The position numbers were made by a program, and so were the translations under genes. The notes under the pieces were generated by a model that was not told the DNA's origin, ran no database searches, and worked only from the letters and a program-made list of their open reading frames with translations. Positions 1-12,612 of a stretch of 64,000 bases of DNA are shown one piece after another (the first letter of the stretch is position 1; every line of letters starts with the position of its first letter). This stretch comes from Ailurus styani (lineage: Eukaryota; Chordata; Mammalia; Carnivora; Ailuridae): assembly GCA_002007465.1 (NCBI GenBank), contig LNAC01000008.1, positions 6,885,487 to 6,949,486 of the forward strand, given 5' to 3'.

Positions 1-1084
1 GTGGTCAGCTGCTTAAAAAACACTTTCTGACAGCCTGCTTCTCTGCCCAGAGGAGAAATGCTTCCCGGAGGGGAGGCTGCGGAAAACCGAGGAGGGTGGC
101 TTCAGGGGAAGAGGGTGAGGATGAAGATGTCTAAATCCTCGGCTGGATGTCCCCAAAGGGGACCTCGGATAGGGCAGGGGGCCACCAGACAAAGTGGGGG
201 CAGATGGCCCAGCACTGCCTGGCCCGGAGTCTTCCTTAGCAGGCGACGGGACACGTCTGTACATGGCTCTGTGCTCCCACACGGCTCTTCCCTCCCCTCT
301 CATCTCACTCCGTGGAGGCAGGCACTGTGCACACTGCTTTACACATGAGGAACCTGCACTTGGCCGCGGCGGGAGAGCAGGCAAGGGGGGGCAGTGCCCA
401 AGGCTGCCCAGCTCAGGCAGGGGGTAGGGGGGAGAAGGGACCCTGGAACCCAGGTCTCTGGACTCAGAGCGACACCGGGCAGTGAAACGGCACCTTGAAA
501 AGTACACCATGGCTTGCCTGGCTGTGCCTGGACTGACTCAAGCAGGTGCTCCCAGGAGGTCTGGGTAAATCACGCAGAAGAAAGGAGCCGGAGCACGGCT
601 CCAGAAAGGAATGCCGGCCGGGGTGAATATGCTTTTAGCAAAAACAACAGCAGTAGACATAATGATACCAAGCATTTCCCAGGCACTGACCAAGGGCTGG
701 ACTCAGTTTTGGCCCTTTAGAAGCATCTCACTTAGTCAGTATTATGACCCCGGGAAGTCAGTTACTCTGGTTATCAAGCACTGTTTGAAACTACAATTTA
801 TACCACACATCACCCCCCCCATCCGCCTGTCTGCACTTACTCTGTTCAACCTTTTTTCCTTTCCATAGCACTCATGATCTGATGTACTTCAACATTTACT
901 TATTTATTATGGTTTTTGCCTATCTCTGTCTCCCCCTGCCTCCTCACCCCTACTGTACTGGTTTCAAGGTTCCCCTGTGAAAGAAAGCGTTCTATTTTCC
1001 TCCTGCTGATATATTCCGAGTGCCTGGAATACTACCTGGTACAATGGATGTTTCATAAGTGGCTATTGAATGAATACATCATCA

Positions 1085-1190
1085 TCTTACAGAACAGAGA
1101 ACTGAGCCTTGGGGTAACTTGTTTAAGGTTGCCTGGCGAGGTGGACGCACAATTAGGATCCAAACGTGGGTCTGAGTGACTCGGGATCTG
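1085..1190 (-). repeat. MIR relic
   Basis: ATCTTACAGAACAGAGAACT, TAACTTGTTTAAGGTTGCCT and GATCCAAACGTGGGTCTGA are the reversed MIR core (cut-off of ATCTGTAAAATG...TTGGGCAAGT...). Confidence 0.55.
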
Positions 1191-2214
1191 CACCTCTGTA
1201 AGTGATTTCCTCCTCTCAAAGTCACCTGGACTTTTTTTTTTAAGACGTGCATACCGGGTGTTTTCAAAGCAGGGAGAGCTGTTTATACACCACATATACT
1301 TAAACTGATGTGACAAAGGTTTACACAGTTGTCTTTCCATCTAAATATCTGTACAATGTGCACTAACGCTAGAACGAATGAAATGGCTTACATACTATAT
1401 CCTTTACTTACATAAACATGTAAGGCTATGCAGACGTAAGATTTAACAACATATTTGATACAAAATTGGCTATATTTTACGGTTTCAACTATATAATGAA
1501 AAAATAAAGAGTATCAGGGGGAAAAAAGCCAACATATAAATACACATTGGGTTGCCTCAGGATGGCGCTGAGCTTGGATGATATTCTTAAAATTATAAAC
1601 AGTTTCCCTAAACTTCCCTGATTTCATAGTGACCGCATTATTACTTGGAATCTGCCTATGGTTCCACACTGTTTGATGAGACTTCCGCCTTGGTCACAGC
1701 CTTACGAGGGACCCTGTGCCGGGGCACCCAGCTGAGCCAGGCCTGGATCCCTATCCCACGGAAACTGGGACGTGACAAATGCTGCCTCTGTGAAGCCCCT
1801 GAGTTTGGGGACAGTTTGTCATGCAGCAAAACATAACCACTACATGTGTAAAAAGGGGTCACTAACTGGGCCAAATTCTGGGATGGACACAAGGACTAAA
1901 TGAGAAAATGCAGGTAATACACTTGGCAAATGTTCAGGATGAAGATGAGAAGGTGGAGCCCTGAGGGTATTCCAGAATCACCCAGAATCTCTCCTCCCCT
2001 GGTCTGCTGCCCAGGCCACGGGGAAATGACAGGGAGGCCCGGTGCTCCATGCTCCCGCCTGACTCAGTCTGCAATGTCAAGTGCGTGTCCCTCTTTTAGG
2101 ACCTAACACAGAATTTTCCCCCTGTGATTTAAGTCCCCACATTCTGTTCACCTTTCCAGACAGGCTTCAGCTCCTGAGGGCAGGCGGAGGGCAACGGAAG
2201 GCAGGCTGAAGATG

Positions 2215-2415
2215 GGGGTCTGAGCACTGGACTCTGTCCATGGTTCTGCCCTGGACTCGCTGGGGACCCTGGATAAACAGCTCGCCTCCCTGGGCATCAC
2301 TTTCCTCATGTGGAAACTGTTGGGAGGATCAAGGTTATCTGAAGAGGGTTAGCGTGTCTTTCCAACACCGTCTGGCTCAGGATGGGTGCACAGCAGGTAC
2401 TCAATAAACCTTCGT
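2215..2415 (+). repeat. MIR relic
   Basis: CTCCCTGGGCATCACTTTCC with TCATGTGGAAACTG and a late GTACTCAATAAAC follow the MIR layout. Confidence 0.55.
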
Positions 2416-2525
2416 TAAAGCAACAAATACACCAAAACTCAGGCAGTCACGTTTCACTATATTTTTTTAAAAAAGAAAGCCCTGAGACAGAGCCCTTGCT
2501 AAGTTTTTAAACATAACAGGCTTCC

Positions 2526-2750
2526 GGGGCACCTGAGTGCCTCAGCCAGTTGAGCGTCTGCCTTCGGCTCAGGTCATGATCCCAGGGTCCTAGGATCGAG
2601 CCCCGCATCGGGCTCCATGCTCAGCGGAGAGTCTGCTTCTCCCTCTCCCTCTGCCCCTCCCCCTGCTCATGCTCTCGTACTCTCTCTTACTCTCTGTCTC
2701 TCTCAAATAAATAAGTAAAATCTTACTTAAAAAAAAAAACACATACACAC
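2526..2750 (+). mobile_element. Can-SINE
   Basis: The head GGGGCACCTGAGTGCCTCAG is followed by the tRNA-like body (GATCGAGCCCCGCATC), a (TC)n tract and AAATAAATAAGTAAAATCTT-A(n). An approximate target-site duplication flanks it: ACATAACAGGCTTCC at 2511-2525 and ACATAACAAGCTTTC at 2751-2765. Confidence 0.95.
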
Positions 2751-3264
2751 ACATAACAAGCTTTCTTAAAAAGTGGTATGCTTCTTCTTAGAACCAAAAT
2801 CTAGCTTATTGGTACTATTTAATAAATTATTTATTTAATAGATTTTGCCACATATGAGTTCACATGAGAAATACTACCCCAATTCATACCATACTTAGAG
2901 CTCTAAGACATCTGTGTGCAGAACCTCCAAACTTCCAAAGGCAAAAAAAAACCCCATTTACCTCCATTAGCAACTTCAACAACAAAACAAATGATCATTC
3001 TTTTGATCAATATTTTGATTATCAAAAACAAATGGTAATCGCCCCCCCTCCCCCACCAAATCCATTGAGATCAGTTTCTCAGCTCTCTGGTATAAGGCTG
3101 GTTCTGAATTCTACCCTTTTCCCCCATTTGATCCATCAACGAGAAGACATTCACTACCACCCAGTCATTATTCTAAGGAACTCACTAATTGGCTACAGTG
3201 AGAGAAAATGGCAGTACAAGAGAGCAGAAAGGATGGATTTTTCTACCCAAGTCAAGGTTCTATT

Positions 3265-3350
3265 TGTTCGTTCACTCACTGAATCATTCCACAGATGCTG
3301 ACTGGGTACCAGCTACGTATCGGCACTGGGTTGGTGGCACAGAGAGGACC
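3265..3350 (+). repeat. L2-like relic
   Basis: TTCGTTCACTCACTGAATCA-TTCCACAGATGCTGACTGGG resembles the L2 3' end; short and diverged. Confidence 0.45.
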
Positions 3351-5929
3351 CCTCCTCCTCCACTGAGAAGGTTAAGGCCACCTATAGTAGGCCATCTCAT
3401 GGTCTGTCTTCCTTTCTCTGAAGTTTCCCTGAATTGTCATCTCCACCACTGCCCTACTTATTCCCATTTGAGGGGGAAAGAGAGGTAATCCACCATCCCT
3501 GGGCAGTCTGGGTCCCACACCTGTCCCTGCCACCAGGTTCTGCTTCATTTTACCTCATGCATGCCTTTTCCATCAACAGGGAAAGGCCAGGGGTCATCTA
3601 CAGGCCTGGGTAGGGGTCCCCTCCTCCTTCCCCAGCTACTATTCCCTGAGACTCCCACCGCCCTGGCTTCTCAGCCTCGCTGGCCACTTCCTTGCATCCC
3701 TCTCCCTTCAACCACCTGTTAAATTCCACCTTTGCCAAGCTTCTGCTTCTGGCCTGCTTTCCCTTCCCCGTTCTCCTCCTCTGCGCAGAGTTGAGGGAAC
3801 AGGTGTTAATATCAGGGTAATTAATTAATCGTGAACCTAACATTTGTCTAAGAGCTCATTCTTACGTAATTATGTTCCTTCATCTCGGGTCTAACTTTAG
3901 ACCAAAAATGAGCATTTCGTGAACATTGAAAATGACAAATGCTAGGCACTGTGCTTTTATACAGCAGGCGTTTTATTCTTGAAGGTCTTGTTTTTCAAAT
4001 CTAGGGCTATGGCTAAATTCTCACGTAATTTGAAAGGCTCATGTTCAATGTGCTCTTGAGGCCAATTTAGAGAATGAGTATTAATGGAAGGGAAATCGTG
4101 GTCTTTGCAGTTTTCAAGACAGCTCACGCTGTCTTTCTGAACTGAAATCAGCTTGATAGGTGAGTCCTCTTCTTGCGGTTTTCTTGACCATTCTTTCCTG
4201 AGCACCTTCATTTTTATGGGAACCTAAAAGCTGTCTCCTGCTACAAACTACACAAGACTCTGACAACTCTCCATAATCGGACGAGAGGCAGCAATTTGCT
4301 TAATTTCTTGGTAATTGTTCTCTGCCAGCTGACAAGGGCTTCATCGCGGCCGTCTAACGATACAGACAGCTTTTCTAACTAGACAGTTGGGAACAGAAAA
4401 CCCTCCATTAAACGACAGATGAGACTAATGGGTTTGAATTGTAATTTGTTATCAGTCTACTTGAGCAGATGCCAGGATTTCAACTCTCCGAGCCAAGCCA
4501 GCTTCCCTACAATTGTTCCATTTTTCTGGAACAAAAGAACATTAAATTTATCTGCAACATTTTTGAAAATTTCAGGATTCGCAGGACAGAGTCATCTGAA
4601 AGGTATTCTGAGACATGAGTTCTCCAGGCCTCCTGAATAATGTGAGGGCTATTTGTTAGACTCGGGCATGGATCCAGAGGAAGAGGAAATAGCAATTCAT
4701 CAATTCCACGGATGCAAAACAGTGACAGCAGTGTGCAAAATGAGCTGTTCAAGCTCCATAAGGAATGAGTAGTGGGAATCTGCCACAGCTCGAAACCTGT
4801 CACATGTGACATGGACCAAGAAATAAAACTCTAAACTTAGAAAAAAAAGGTATAGAAAATTATTTTGAATATCTTGTAGTCCAATGATTCCTAAGGGAAG
4901 GGTGAGGGGCAAGGAAGCACGGATCAGAATCTCACGGGAGGTGGGGGGATTTTTAGAATTATGCATCCCGTCTTCTTCTGGGATGATGGCGTATATGTAC
5001 TTTTCCCTATTCTTTTCACTAGGTACAACTAAAAACCCCAGGCATTCTATATATAAAACCAATGTAAGAGTCCGAAAAATGAAAAAGAGAAGGCAGAGCC
5101 GTTAAAGACCTTAGCACCTGAGGAATGACACAGTGGTGAGTCCCATGGATTTTCTTGGTGCCCCGTAAGTCCTGGAATTGGCAGCTAACTAAGCCAGTAA
5201 CACAGAAAGGTCAAGGAGTCCAGACCAATATTTTTAAAAAATTAAAAAAAGAAAGAAAGAAAATAGAAAAGCCTTCTTTCTCTAGCCAGAATACCAGGAA
5301 AGGGACAGACTAGTGAAAAAGAAAATCTAGACAACAACTACTCTACTCTGGCCATCAAAGGAAAAAATGGCAGCCTACCCCACCATCAAAGGTTATAGAC
5401 TTATAACCTTGGGAGACTATGGCAAGGCAACCCAAACTGCACCAGGGTGGTGTCAGAGGAAGTCAGTGGTGAGCCAGGAGTGCTACCCTTATTGGGCATT
5501 AATGAACATTAATGTGAATGCCCCTCCACTCCCCGTGATGGGATAGTGTCAGAGGAGTCAGGAAGTCTGTCCCTGCTCCATGGTAACACGGCCACCCCTC
5601 GACGGTGTCGGTGGCATTCACATGGGAACAGTAACAATGTCCTCTTTCCCAATCAGGGCAATATCAGCAGGGGCCTAGTGGGGAGCCTCTGCTCCTACTC
5701 GTGCTCAGCTGTAACAAGGAGGTCCTCCATTCCCAGGGAGTTGATGATGGCCACCTGAAGATCCTAGACTTCTACATCTACATAGAAGTACAGAGGCAGG
5801 GCTCCCTTCTACTCACTGGAGCAGTACCAGGGAATCCCTGCTAATGTACAAGGTTAAAATAAGATCCAGAGTCTTAAAAGAATTCTTCAAATGTCCATAT
5901 TTCAATAAAAAAATCATTAGTCACACCAA

Positions 5930-8095
5930 GAACCAGGAAGATCTCAAACTGAGGGAGAAAAGACAATTGACATATGCCAACACCATAATGACCAGACTGT
6001 CACCATAATGACCAGACTATCAAAATTATCTGCCAAGGATTTAAAGCAGTCGTTATAAGAAAGTGTCAATGGGAAATTATAAACATACTTGAAACAAATG
6101 AAAAAAGCAGAAAGTCTCTACAAAGAAAGGGAAGTTTTAAGAACCAAATGGAAATTTTAGAACCAGAAAATAAAATAACTGAAATAAAAAGCTCAAAGGA
6201 TAGGCTCACCAGCAGAATGGAGGTGGACAGAGGAAAGAATCAGTGAACTTGAAGATAGTACAAGAGAATTTATCTAATCTGAACAAAACAGAGAAAACAG
6301 ACTGGAGACAAACGAACAGAGCCTCAAAAAGAAAAAAAAAAAAGAACAGAGCCTCAGGGACATATGGGATGATAACAAAAGATCTAACATTCAAGTCATT
6401 AGAGTTTCATAAATAGAGAAGAAAGAGAATGGAAGTGAAAAAGTATTTTAGGAAATATTGGTCAACATTTTCTCAAATTTGGAAAAACATAAACCTCCAT
6501 ATTTAAGAAACTGAAACTCCAAACAAGATAAATCCAAAGAAATCCACTCCAAAACAAATCATAATCAAATGTCTAAGAACTAAAGATGAAGAAGAAAACC
6601 TTGAAAGCAGCCAGACAGAAACAATGTATTACCTACAGGGAAAAATTTCAAAAGATAGCAGATTTCTCATCTGAAACCACAGAGTCCAAAAAGAAGTGTC
6701 ACATTTTTCAACTACTTAAAGAAAAGAACTGTCAACCCAAAATTGGATATCCAGTGAAATTATCCTTCAAGAATGAAGGAGAAATCAAGACATTCTCAGG
6801 TTACGAAAAGTCAAGAGAATCTGTCATGAGCAAAACTACCCTTAAAGAATGGCTAAAGGAAGTTCTTTACATAGAAAGAAAATGATAAAAAGGGGATTTA
6901 TTTTTTTTTTTTAAAGTAGGCTCCATGCCCACCATGGAGCCCAGTGTGGGGTTTGAACTTATAACGCTGAGATTGAGACCTGACCTGGGGTCAAGCCTCA
7001 GATGCCCATGGACTGAGCCACCCAGATGCCCCAAAAAGGGAAATCTTGAAACATCAGGAAAGAAGAAAAAACAAAGAAGCAAAAATATGAGTAAATACAA
7101 CAGCCGTTCTTTCTCTTGAGTTTTCTGAATATGTTACAAATGGATAAGAGTAAAGGAATGTAAAGTAAGGTTTCTACATTTCAAACTGATAAAATGACCA
7201 TACCAATGGACTGTGATACATTATATGCATCATGTAATACCTAAAGCAACAACTAAAGAAGCTATACAACATACAAGCAAACAAAGCAAACAAAGAAGTA
7301 TAGGTAAATCTAAATGGAACTCTAAAAAACACTCGAGTAATTCATAGAGAAGTAGAAAAAGAAAACAAAGAAGCAAAAAATAAAAGAAACTAGAAAATAA
7401 GTTAAAATGTCAGATTTTGGCCACAACCGACCAACAAGTACATTAAACGTAAATGGTGTAAATATACCAATTAAAAGACAGTTTGGCAGAATTGATTTTA
7501 AAAAACAAACCAAGTATATTCTGTTTAAGAAAAATTCCCCTCAAATATAATGATATAAGTAGGTTGAAAGTAAAAGGATTAAAAAAGATATTGTCATGTA
7601 AAAATTAATTAAAAGAAAGGAAGAAAGGCTTTATTAACGTAAGACAAAGCAGATTAAGAGTAGCTACATTATCAGTGTATTTCATTTATATTTCATGTAC
7701 TTGAAAGTAAAATGTCATAAAGTACAATTCAGAACAAAGAAAATTAATAGTGACAGACAGGGACCTCACATAATGATAGAAAGGTAAATCGCCAAGATGA
7801 CACTGCAATCCTAAATGCATATGCACCAAACAGCAGAACTGTAAAATATGTGAAGCAACTGAGAGGAGAATGGAAAAATCCACAGTTACAGCCAAAGACT
7901 CCAATACCTCCCTCAGAATGAACAACAGGCCTAGACAGGAGTTAGAGTTCAACATCACCCAACAGAACCTAATTGACATTTATAGAATACTCTACCCCTA
8001 AACAGCCAAATCCACATTATTCTCAAAACAGATGCCAAGACAGATCATATTCTGGGCTGTAAAACCTCAAGAATTGAAATCTGTGATATAATAAG
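5930..8095 (+). mobile_element. Old L1 fragment: ORF1 3' part to ORF2 endonuclease start
   Basis: The plus strand follows an old mammalian L1. An ORF1-like part has GAAAGAATCAGTGAACTTGA near 6233 and an open stretch at 6586-6885 encoding LKAARQKQ...KNCQPKIGYPVKLSFKNEG, the ORF1 C-terminal region. An inter-ORF stretch and the start of ORF2 (ATTAAACGTAAATGGTGTAA near 7441, CCTAAATGCATATGCACCAA near 7811) follow. Numerous stops and indels and an inserted SINE (6897-7034) show that it is dead. Confidence 0.85.
6897..7034 (-). mobile_element. Old, diverged Can-SINE inside an L1 fragment
   Basis: The sequence starts with a T tract and ends in GAGCCACCCAGATGCCCC, the reverse complement of a SINE head. 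It is short and diverged, with GGGGTTTGAACTT in place of the usual B-box-like sequence. It interrupts the plus-strand L1 between its ORF1 end and ORF2 start; flanks share AAAAAGG-like ends. Confidence 0.85.
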
Positions 8096-8489
8096 AAATA
8101 TATTTGTATAACATTTCTGTCCCCGTTATTGGCACAAGGCTCCAAAAATCCTTAGAATTTCCTGATCTGAGGGTTTTGTTTTTGTTTTTGTTTTTCTATT
8201 CAAAAGGACCCCTTTTGAGCATACCTGAGGTGACTTAGGGTGGGGCCCCTAGATAGGCTCGGGATGGGGATAGTCACCAGAAAGACAAATAGAGGACCAG
8301 GACTTTCAGCCACACCCACCAACCTCTGGAAAGGATGAGAAGGGGTGGGGGGAGCTGGAGATTAAGCTCCATAAAAACTCTTGAACATAGGAATCTGATG
8401 AGCTTCTGGGATGATAAATTGGCCAGAAGAGTGGCCCATTCCAGTTCCATCAGGACAGCAGCTCCTGTGGTTGGGCCCCTTCTGCACCT

Positions 8490-9190
8490 CATGCTGGCAG
8501 AATTTGGCGGTGAAGCCATCCAGTCCAGGGCTTTACTTTGTTGGAAGATTTCTGATGGTTGATTCAATCTTCTTCAGAGTCCTAGGTCTATTCAGATTTC
8601 CTATCTCTTTGTGATTCAGTTTGGGCAGGTTTTCTTTCTAGGAATTTATCCATTTCATCTACATTATCCTATTTTAGTAATCAGAGTCTTTTTCTTTCTT
8701 AGTCAATTCTAGGTAGAGGTTCATCAATTTTGCTGATCTTTTTGAAGACCCAACTTTTGGTTTTGTTGGTTTTCTCTGCTGTTTTTCTATTCTTTATTTC
8801 ACCGATCTCTGCTCTAATCTTTATTATTTCCCTCTTTGTGCTAGCTTTGGATTTAGTTTGTTCTCCCTTTTCTAGTTCTTTAAGTTATGAAGTTAGGCTG
8901 TTGACTTGGCATTGTTCTTGTGTTTTGATGTCAGCGCATGTAGTTTATACATGTCCCCTGTAGTGCTGCTTTTGCTGCACCCCAGAAGTATTGGTATGTT
9001 GTGTTTCCTTGTTCATTTGTCACAAAGTATTTTCTAATGTCCCTGTGATTTCTTTGAGTCACTGGTTGTTTAAGAATGTGTTGTTCAACTTCCTCTTCAG
9101 CCCACTGTGGTCAGAGAAAATACCTTGCATGATATCTTATCTTTTAAAATCTACTGAGACTTAATTTGTGGGTATCCTACAGTATCGGAA
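8490..9190 (-). mobile_element. Old L1 ORF2 fragment, reverse orientation
   Basis: The plus strand reads as the reverse complement of L1 reverse-transcriptase sequence: GGCGGTGAAGCCATCCAGTC near 8508, AGTCAATTCTAGGTAGAGGT near 8700 and TGTGATTTCTTTGAGTCACT near 9043. It faces the preceding L1 fragment, so it is either a separate insertion or the inverted part of a twin-priming event. Confidence 0.85.
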
Positions 9191-9194
9191 TGTG

Positions 9195-9815
9195 GTCAGT
9201 AGAATATCCACTCCCTAATCCCTTGAATGTGAACCAACATCGAAGATGTTAGTTTGGTAGCTAAAAGATTTTTGCAGATGTAGTTACAATACGGAAATTA
9301 TCCTACATTATGCAGGTAAGCCCAGTATAATCAATCACACAGGCTGGTAATGGCAGAGACTTTTCTTTGGCTGGAGTCTGGGAGACACAGCAAAAGGGGA
9401 AGATCAGAGGGATTGGAAGCATGAAAGAGAATCAACCACTGTTGCCAGAGAAGCCACACGGAGGGCATAGGAGGAGTGCGGGCAGCCTCAAAGCAGGAAA
9501 CAATGGTCCCCGGCTGATAGCCAGCAAAGACATGCGTACCTAGTCCTTCAACCACCAGGGAACTGAACTCAGCCAACACCCCAAACGAGGTAGGAAGCAG
9601 ATTCCTTCTCAACATGCAGCAAGGAACACAGCTCTGCCAACACCATGATGCTGGTCTTGTAAGACCCTAAATGGAGGACCCTGTGAAGCCCACTGAAATT
9701 TCTGGACCCCTAAAACTGTGAGATAATAAGTTCAGGTTGTTTAAAGATTTTAAGCTTTTTTAATTTTTATGGTATGGTATGGTAATTTTTATGGTAGCAA
9801 TGGAAAACTAATATG
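9195..9815 (+). mobile_element. MaLR-like (MLT1-type) LTR fragment, decayed
   Basis: Recognisable blocks are TTTTTGCAGATGTAGTTACA near 9269, a long middle with GAGAAGCCA-type sequence, and AAAACTGTGAGATAATAAGT near 9713 followed by a late GGAAAACTAATATGGGGG. These match the layout of mammalian MLT1 LTRs. The family name is from memory. Confidence 0.6.
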
Positions 9816-10164
9816 GGGGATGTGTCTAGGATAAAAATAGCTATGAAAGACACTCTTACAACAACCAGGACATTCACATATGGACTGCACATAAGATAAT
9901 ATCATGCAATTACTGTTAATTTATTTAGTTGTCAAATGGGTATTGTGGTTATGTAGGAGCACATCTCAAGTCTTCAGACAGGAATAACTGAAGTACTTAG
10001 GAGCAAAGCACCACCATATCTGCAAGTTATGAAGCAAATACAGCAAAATGTTAATGATTATTGAATCCAGGTGAAGGCAAATGAATGTTCAAAAACATTT
10101 TATAAATCATTGGGAGAGAAAAAAATGTCAAGTTAAAGAAACTAGACACAAAAGAACACATACT

Positions 10165-10258
10165 AGGGAATGGCTCAGTCAGAAGAGCACAGACTCTTGA
10201 TCTTGGGGTCATGAGTTCGAGCCCCATGTTGGGTATAGAGATTACTATTTAAAAAAAA
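10165..10258 (+). mobile_element. Short tRNA-derived SINE without TC tract
   Basis: It carries the tRNA-like A-box region TGGCTCAGTCAGAAGAGCA and the B-box GAGTTCGAGCCCC, then a short tail ending in A(n). Flanking ACACATACTA-like repeats suggest a target-site duplication. It is a SINE rather than a tRNA gene, because the tRNA stems do not pair and it ends in an A tail. Confidence 0.8.
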
Positions 10259-10726
10259 ACCACACACATACTATGTAAGTCCATTTATGTAACTGTTTAA
10301 AAAGCATATGGATGCCTTGAAAACAAGGCAGTGATGATCACCGATGTCAGAACAGTGGTTACTTGTCCCGGAGAGAAACAAAGTTGTAAACAGGAAAGGC
10401 CACACAGAGAGAGCTTCTGGGTGTTGGAGAAGTTTAACTTTGTAACCTAGGCAGTGGCTATCCAAACGTGTTTTATGCTCTAGTCTATATATGTGTAATA
10501 TCTCACAATTTAAGAAGTTAAAAAAATAATGTATATTTGCAAAAACACTGGAAGCTTCTTCAGAATTTGTTTTTACTATTCATTTAGGCTCTACCTTAGG
10601 CCAGAAATAATTGAGGGAAGGCCTGTATTTGGATTCCTGCCTAATAAGGTCTGGGAGCATGATGATTCCTAAGATCCTTTTTTGTCTGAATAGAAAAACA
10701 AAATCATAGATCGACTGCATAGGAAA

Positions 10727-10810
10727 ACTGAGAGAGGGGCCCAGAAATCTGTACTTTAACAAGTTCTCTTGGTGATTCTGACGCTCACAAAGTTTAAGAA
10801 CCGCTGGTGT
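10727..10810 (-). mobile_element. MER5A-like hAT relic
   Basis: AATCTGTACTTTAACAAGTT, GGTGATTCTGACGCTCACAA and AGTTTAAGAACCGCTGG match one end of MER5A. Confidence 0.6.
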
Positions 10811-12480
10811 AAGAACACATATAAATAATTCTTGTTATTTTCATGGAGTAACGACTTCATCTTCAAGATCTTCTAGATATTGCTTCCCAGGATGCTTCAA
10901 GTCCATTGTCCCCATACAACTACAACCACCCAGACTATCAAAGGTTGTACCCCGCTGATGTGCAAGACGGACCTGGAGGCCTGACCGAACTGTGGAGAGA
11001 AGGGTTTTGTAATCTTATTTTCTAAGACATTTAAAGAGTGATCTAACAGTTATCTCTTCAATAACCATAAGAAACATTCCCTCAGAGAGAAGCTGAGGCT
11101 CAGAGGGGCAACAGATGATGCCCACCTCGTGTGAAAGGCAAGACCCATCACCAAAATCCAGGCCTCAGGGAGGAGAGGGTAATTCCACTGCTATTAGCCA
11201 AAGTGGGCATCCTTGACAGGGCTGGCCGGACTGGGCTCATGACCACCGTGGGGGAGAGGGGGAGCGAGGACTTTGGGTAAAACGGACTACTTCCTTGAAT
11301 AGCCAAATCCACAGAGGGGCACAGGAGATCTCCTCCTTCAGTTAGGGCTGAAGGGTCCAAGAATGCTATCCTGGTTGAAGCCATGAACTTGGACATGTAA
11401 CTCTTGGACCGGCACAGCTCTGCACAGGTCAGAGGCATGTGTGCTCTGCCTTCAGGAGGACACGTGGTTCCTAACCTCCAGATGCCCGCAGTCCTGAGCA
11501 CTAACCCTGGTGCACCGGCACCAACCTCCCCAGGAGCAGGTAAGCACCGAAGGACGGGCTGCCGGTTCACTTCAGCTACAACAAACATATCCCGCTCAGA
11601 GGGGAACCTCTGGAAAAAGGTTAATTTTCTGCCTCTGCCAGACAAACTGCTTCACCTCTGCAAGGACTTGACAGAAGGTTCGGAGAGTCACTCTGAGTGC
11701 CTGTTATGCGTTGTCAAGGCAACGGCGGCTCCCAGCTCTCGCCATAGGAATCTTCCCAACCATGTGTTCAGGCCCTTGCTTGCCCCCAAATTCTTTTTGT
11801 TTTAAGCTCTTCTTTGAATTCTTCTAAAATAAAAACCGTTAAAAATATATCTTTCTACGCTCTCTGAGCCCTCGTTATTTCCTGGAGTTTAATCCTTCCT
11901 ATAGGATGTCCAGTCCTCCATGTAAGCAAAATGCCAACGTTAAGGGCCTTGAAGCAAACATAATTTTCACTTTGTAAGCATATAGATCATGTTACAGGTA
12001 TGGTCCAAAGAGCTTGTGTGTTTTGCATGAAAAGAGGGTGATAACAACACGGGGGAGGGGCGGGGAGAAAGGGCCAGACAAATCCCAGCAGGGGTGCAGG
12101 CTGATGAATGCTGGCGTCTGGGGAGAAAGAGATATTTACAAGACCACCAGCTCAAAGAGGACTGGTACTCCGTGATGTTAGGGGACTGTCCTTCACTGCT
12201 TCAGCTGCGACAACGGGAATGTGAAGGGAGAAAGGAGGGAAGGAAGGAGGAAAGATCGAGCCTTCATCTTCCAGCAATCCATACTGAACTCTTTACAGAT
12301 AAAGTCATTTGACCTTTAGCTCGCTGCAAAGTGATTCAGAGTGGAAGGTAGGGATGAAGTCAGGCTGATCACAAAACAACAACTGTGCAAGCTGGGTGAC
12401 AAGTCATTGGAGGGTTCTATACCGGTCTCGTTTTTTGAGTGTAAACTGGAATCTTTCCATCATAAAAATGACCAAAAACA

Positions 12481-12612
12481 CAGAAAGAGAGAGAGGGGAG
12501 AGAAAGAAAAGAGGAGGGAGAGCTGGAAAGGAAAGCAGGCAAGTCAAGGGAAGGGGTGAGGGCGAACAAGGGAATGGAAAGAGGACAGTGAAAGAGAAGA
12601 GAGAGGGAGAGC
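12481..12612. repeat. Purine-rich (GA) low-complexity tract
   Basis: About 130 bp with a strong plus-strand purine bias (AGAGAGAGAGGGGAGAGAAA and similar). Open frames over it are artefacts of low complexity. Confidence 0.8.

Noticed and set aside
13..510. 165-codon minus-strand open frame at the left edge
   Set aside because: Pro/Ser/Gly-rich translation of GC-rich intron DNA with no family resemblance; not LARS2 exon 6.
3957..4211. 84-codon minus-strand frame with a plausible protein composition
   Set aside because: No family resemblance, no clear splice acceptor and donor in phase with LARS2, and it does not match the expected next LARS2 residues.
6586..6885. 99-codon open frame in an L1 region as an independent gene
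   Set aside because: The sequence is the C-terminal part of L1 ORF1 within a decayed L1 copy.
10165..10258. Possible tRNA gene (A-box and B-box present)
   Set aside because: No cloverleaf pairing, an A-rich 3' tail and a flanking duplication identify it as a tRNA-derived SINE.
11148..11645. 165-codon minus-strand open frame
   Set aside because: No recognisable domain, no splice context fitting LARS2, and overlapping frames on the other strand; average intronic sequence.
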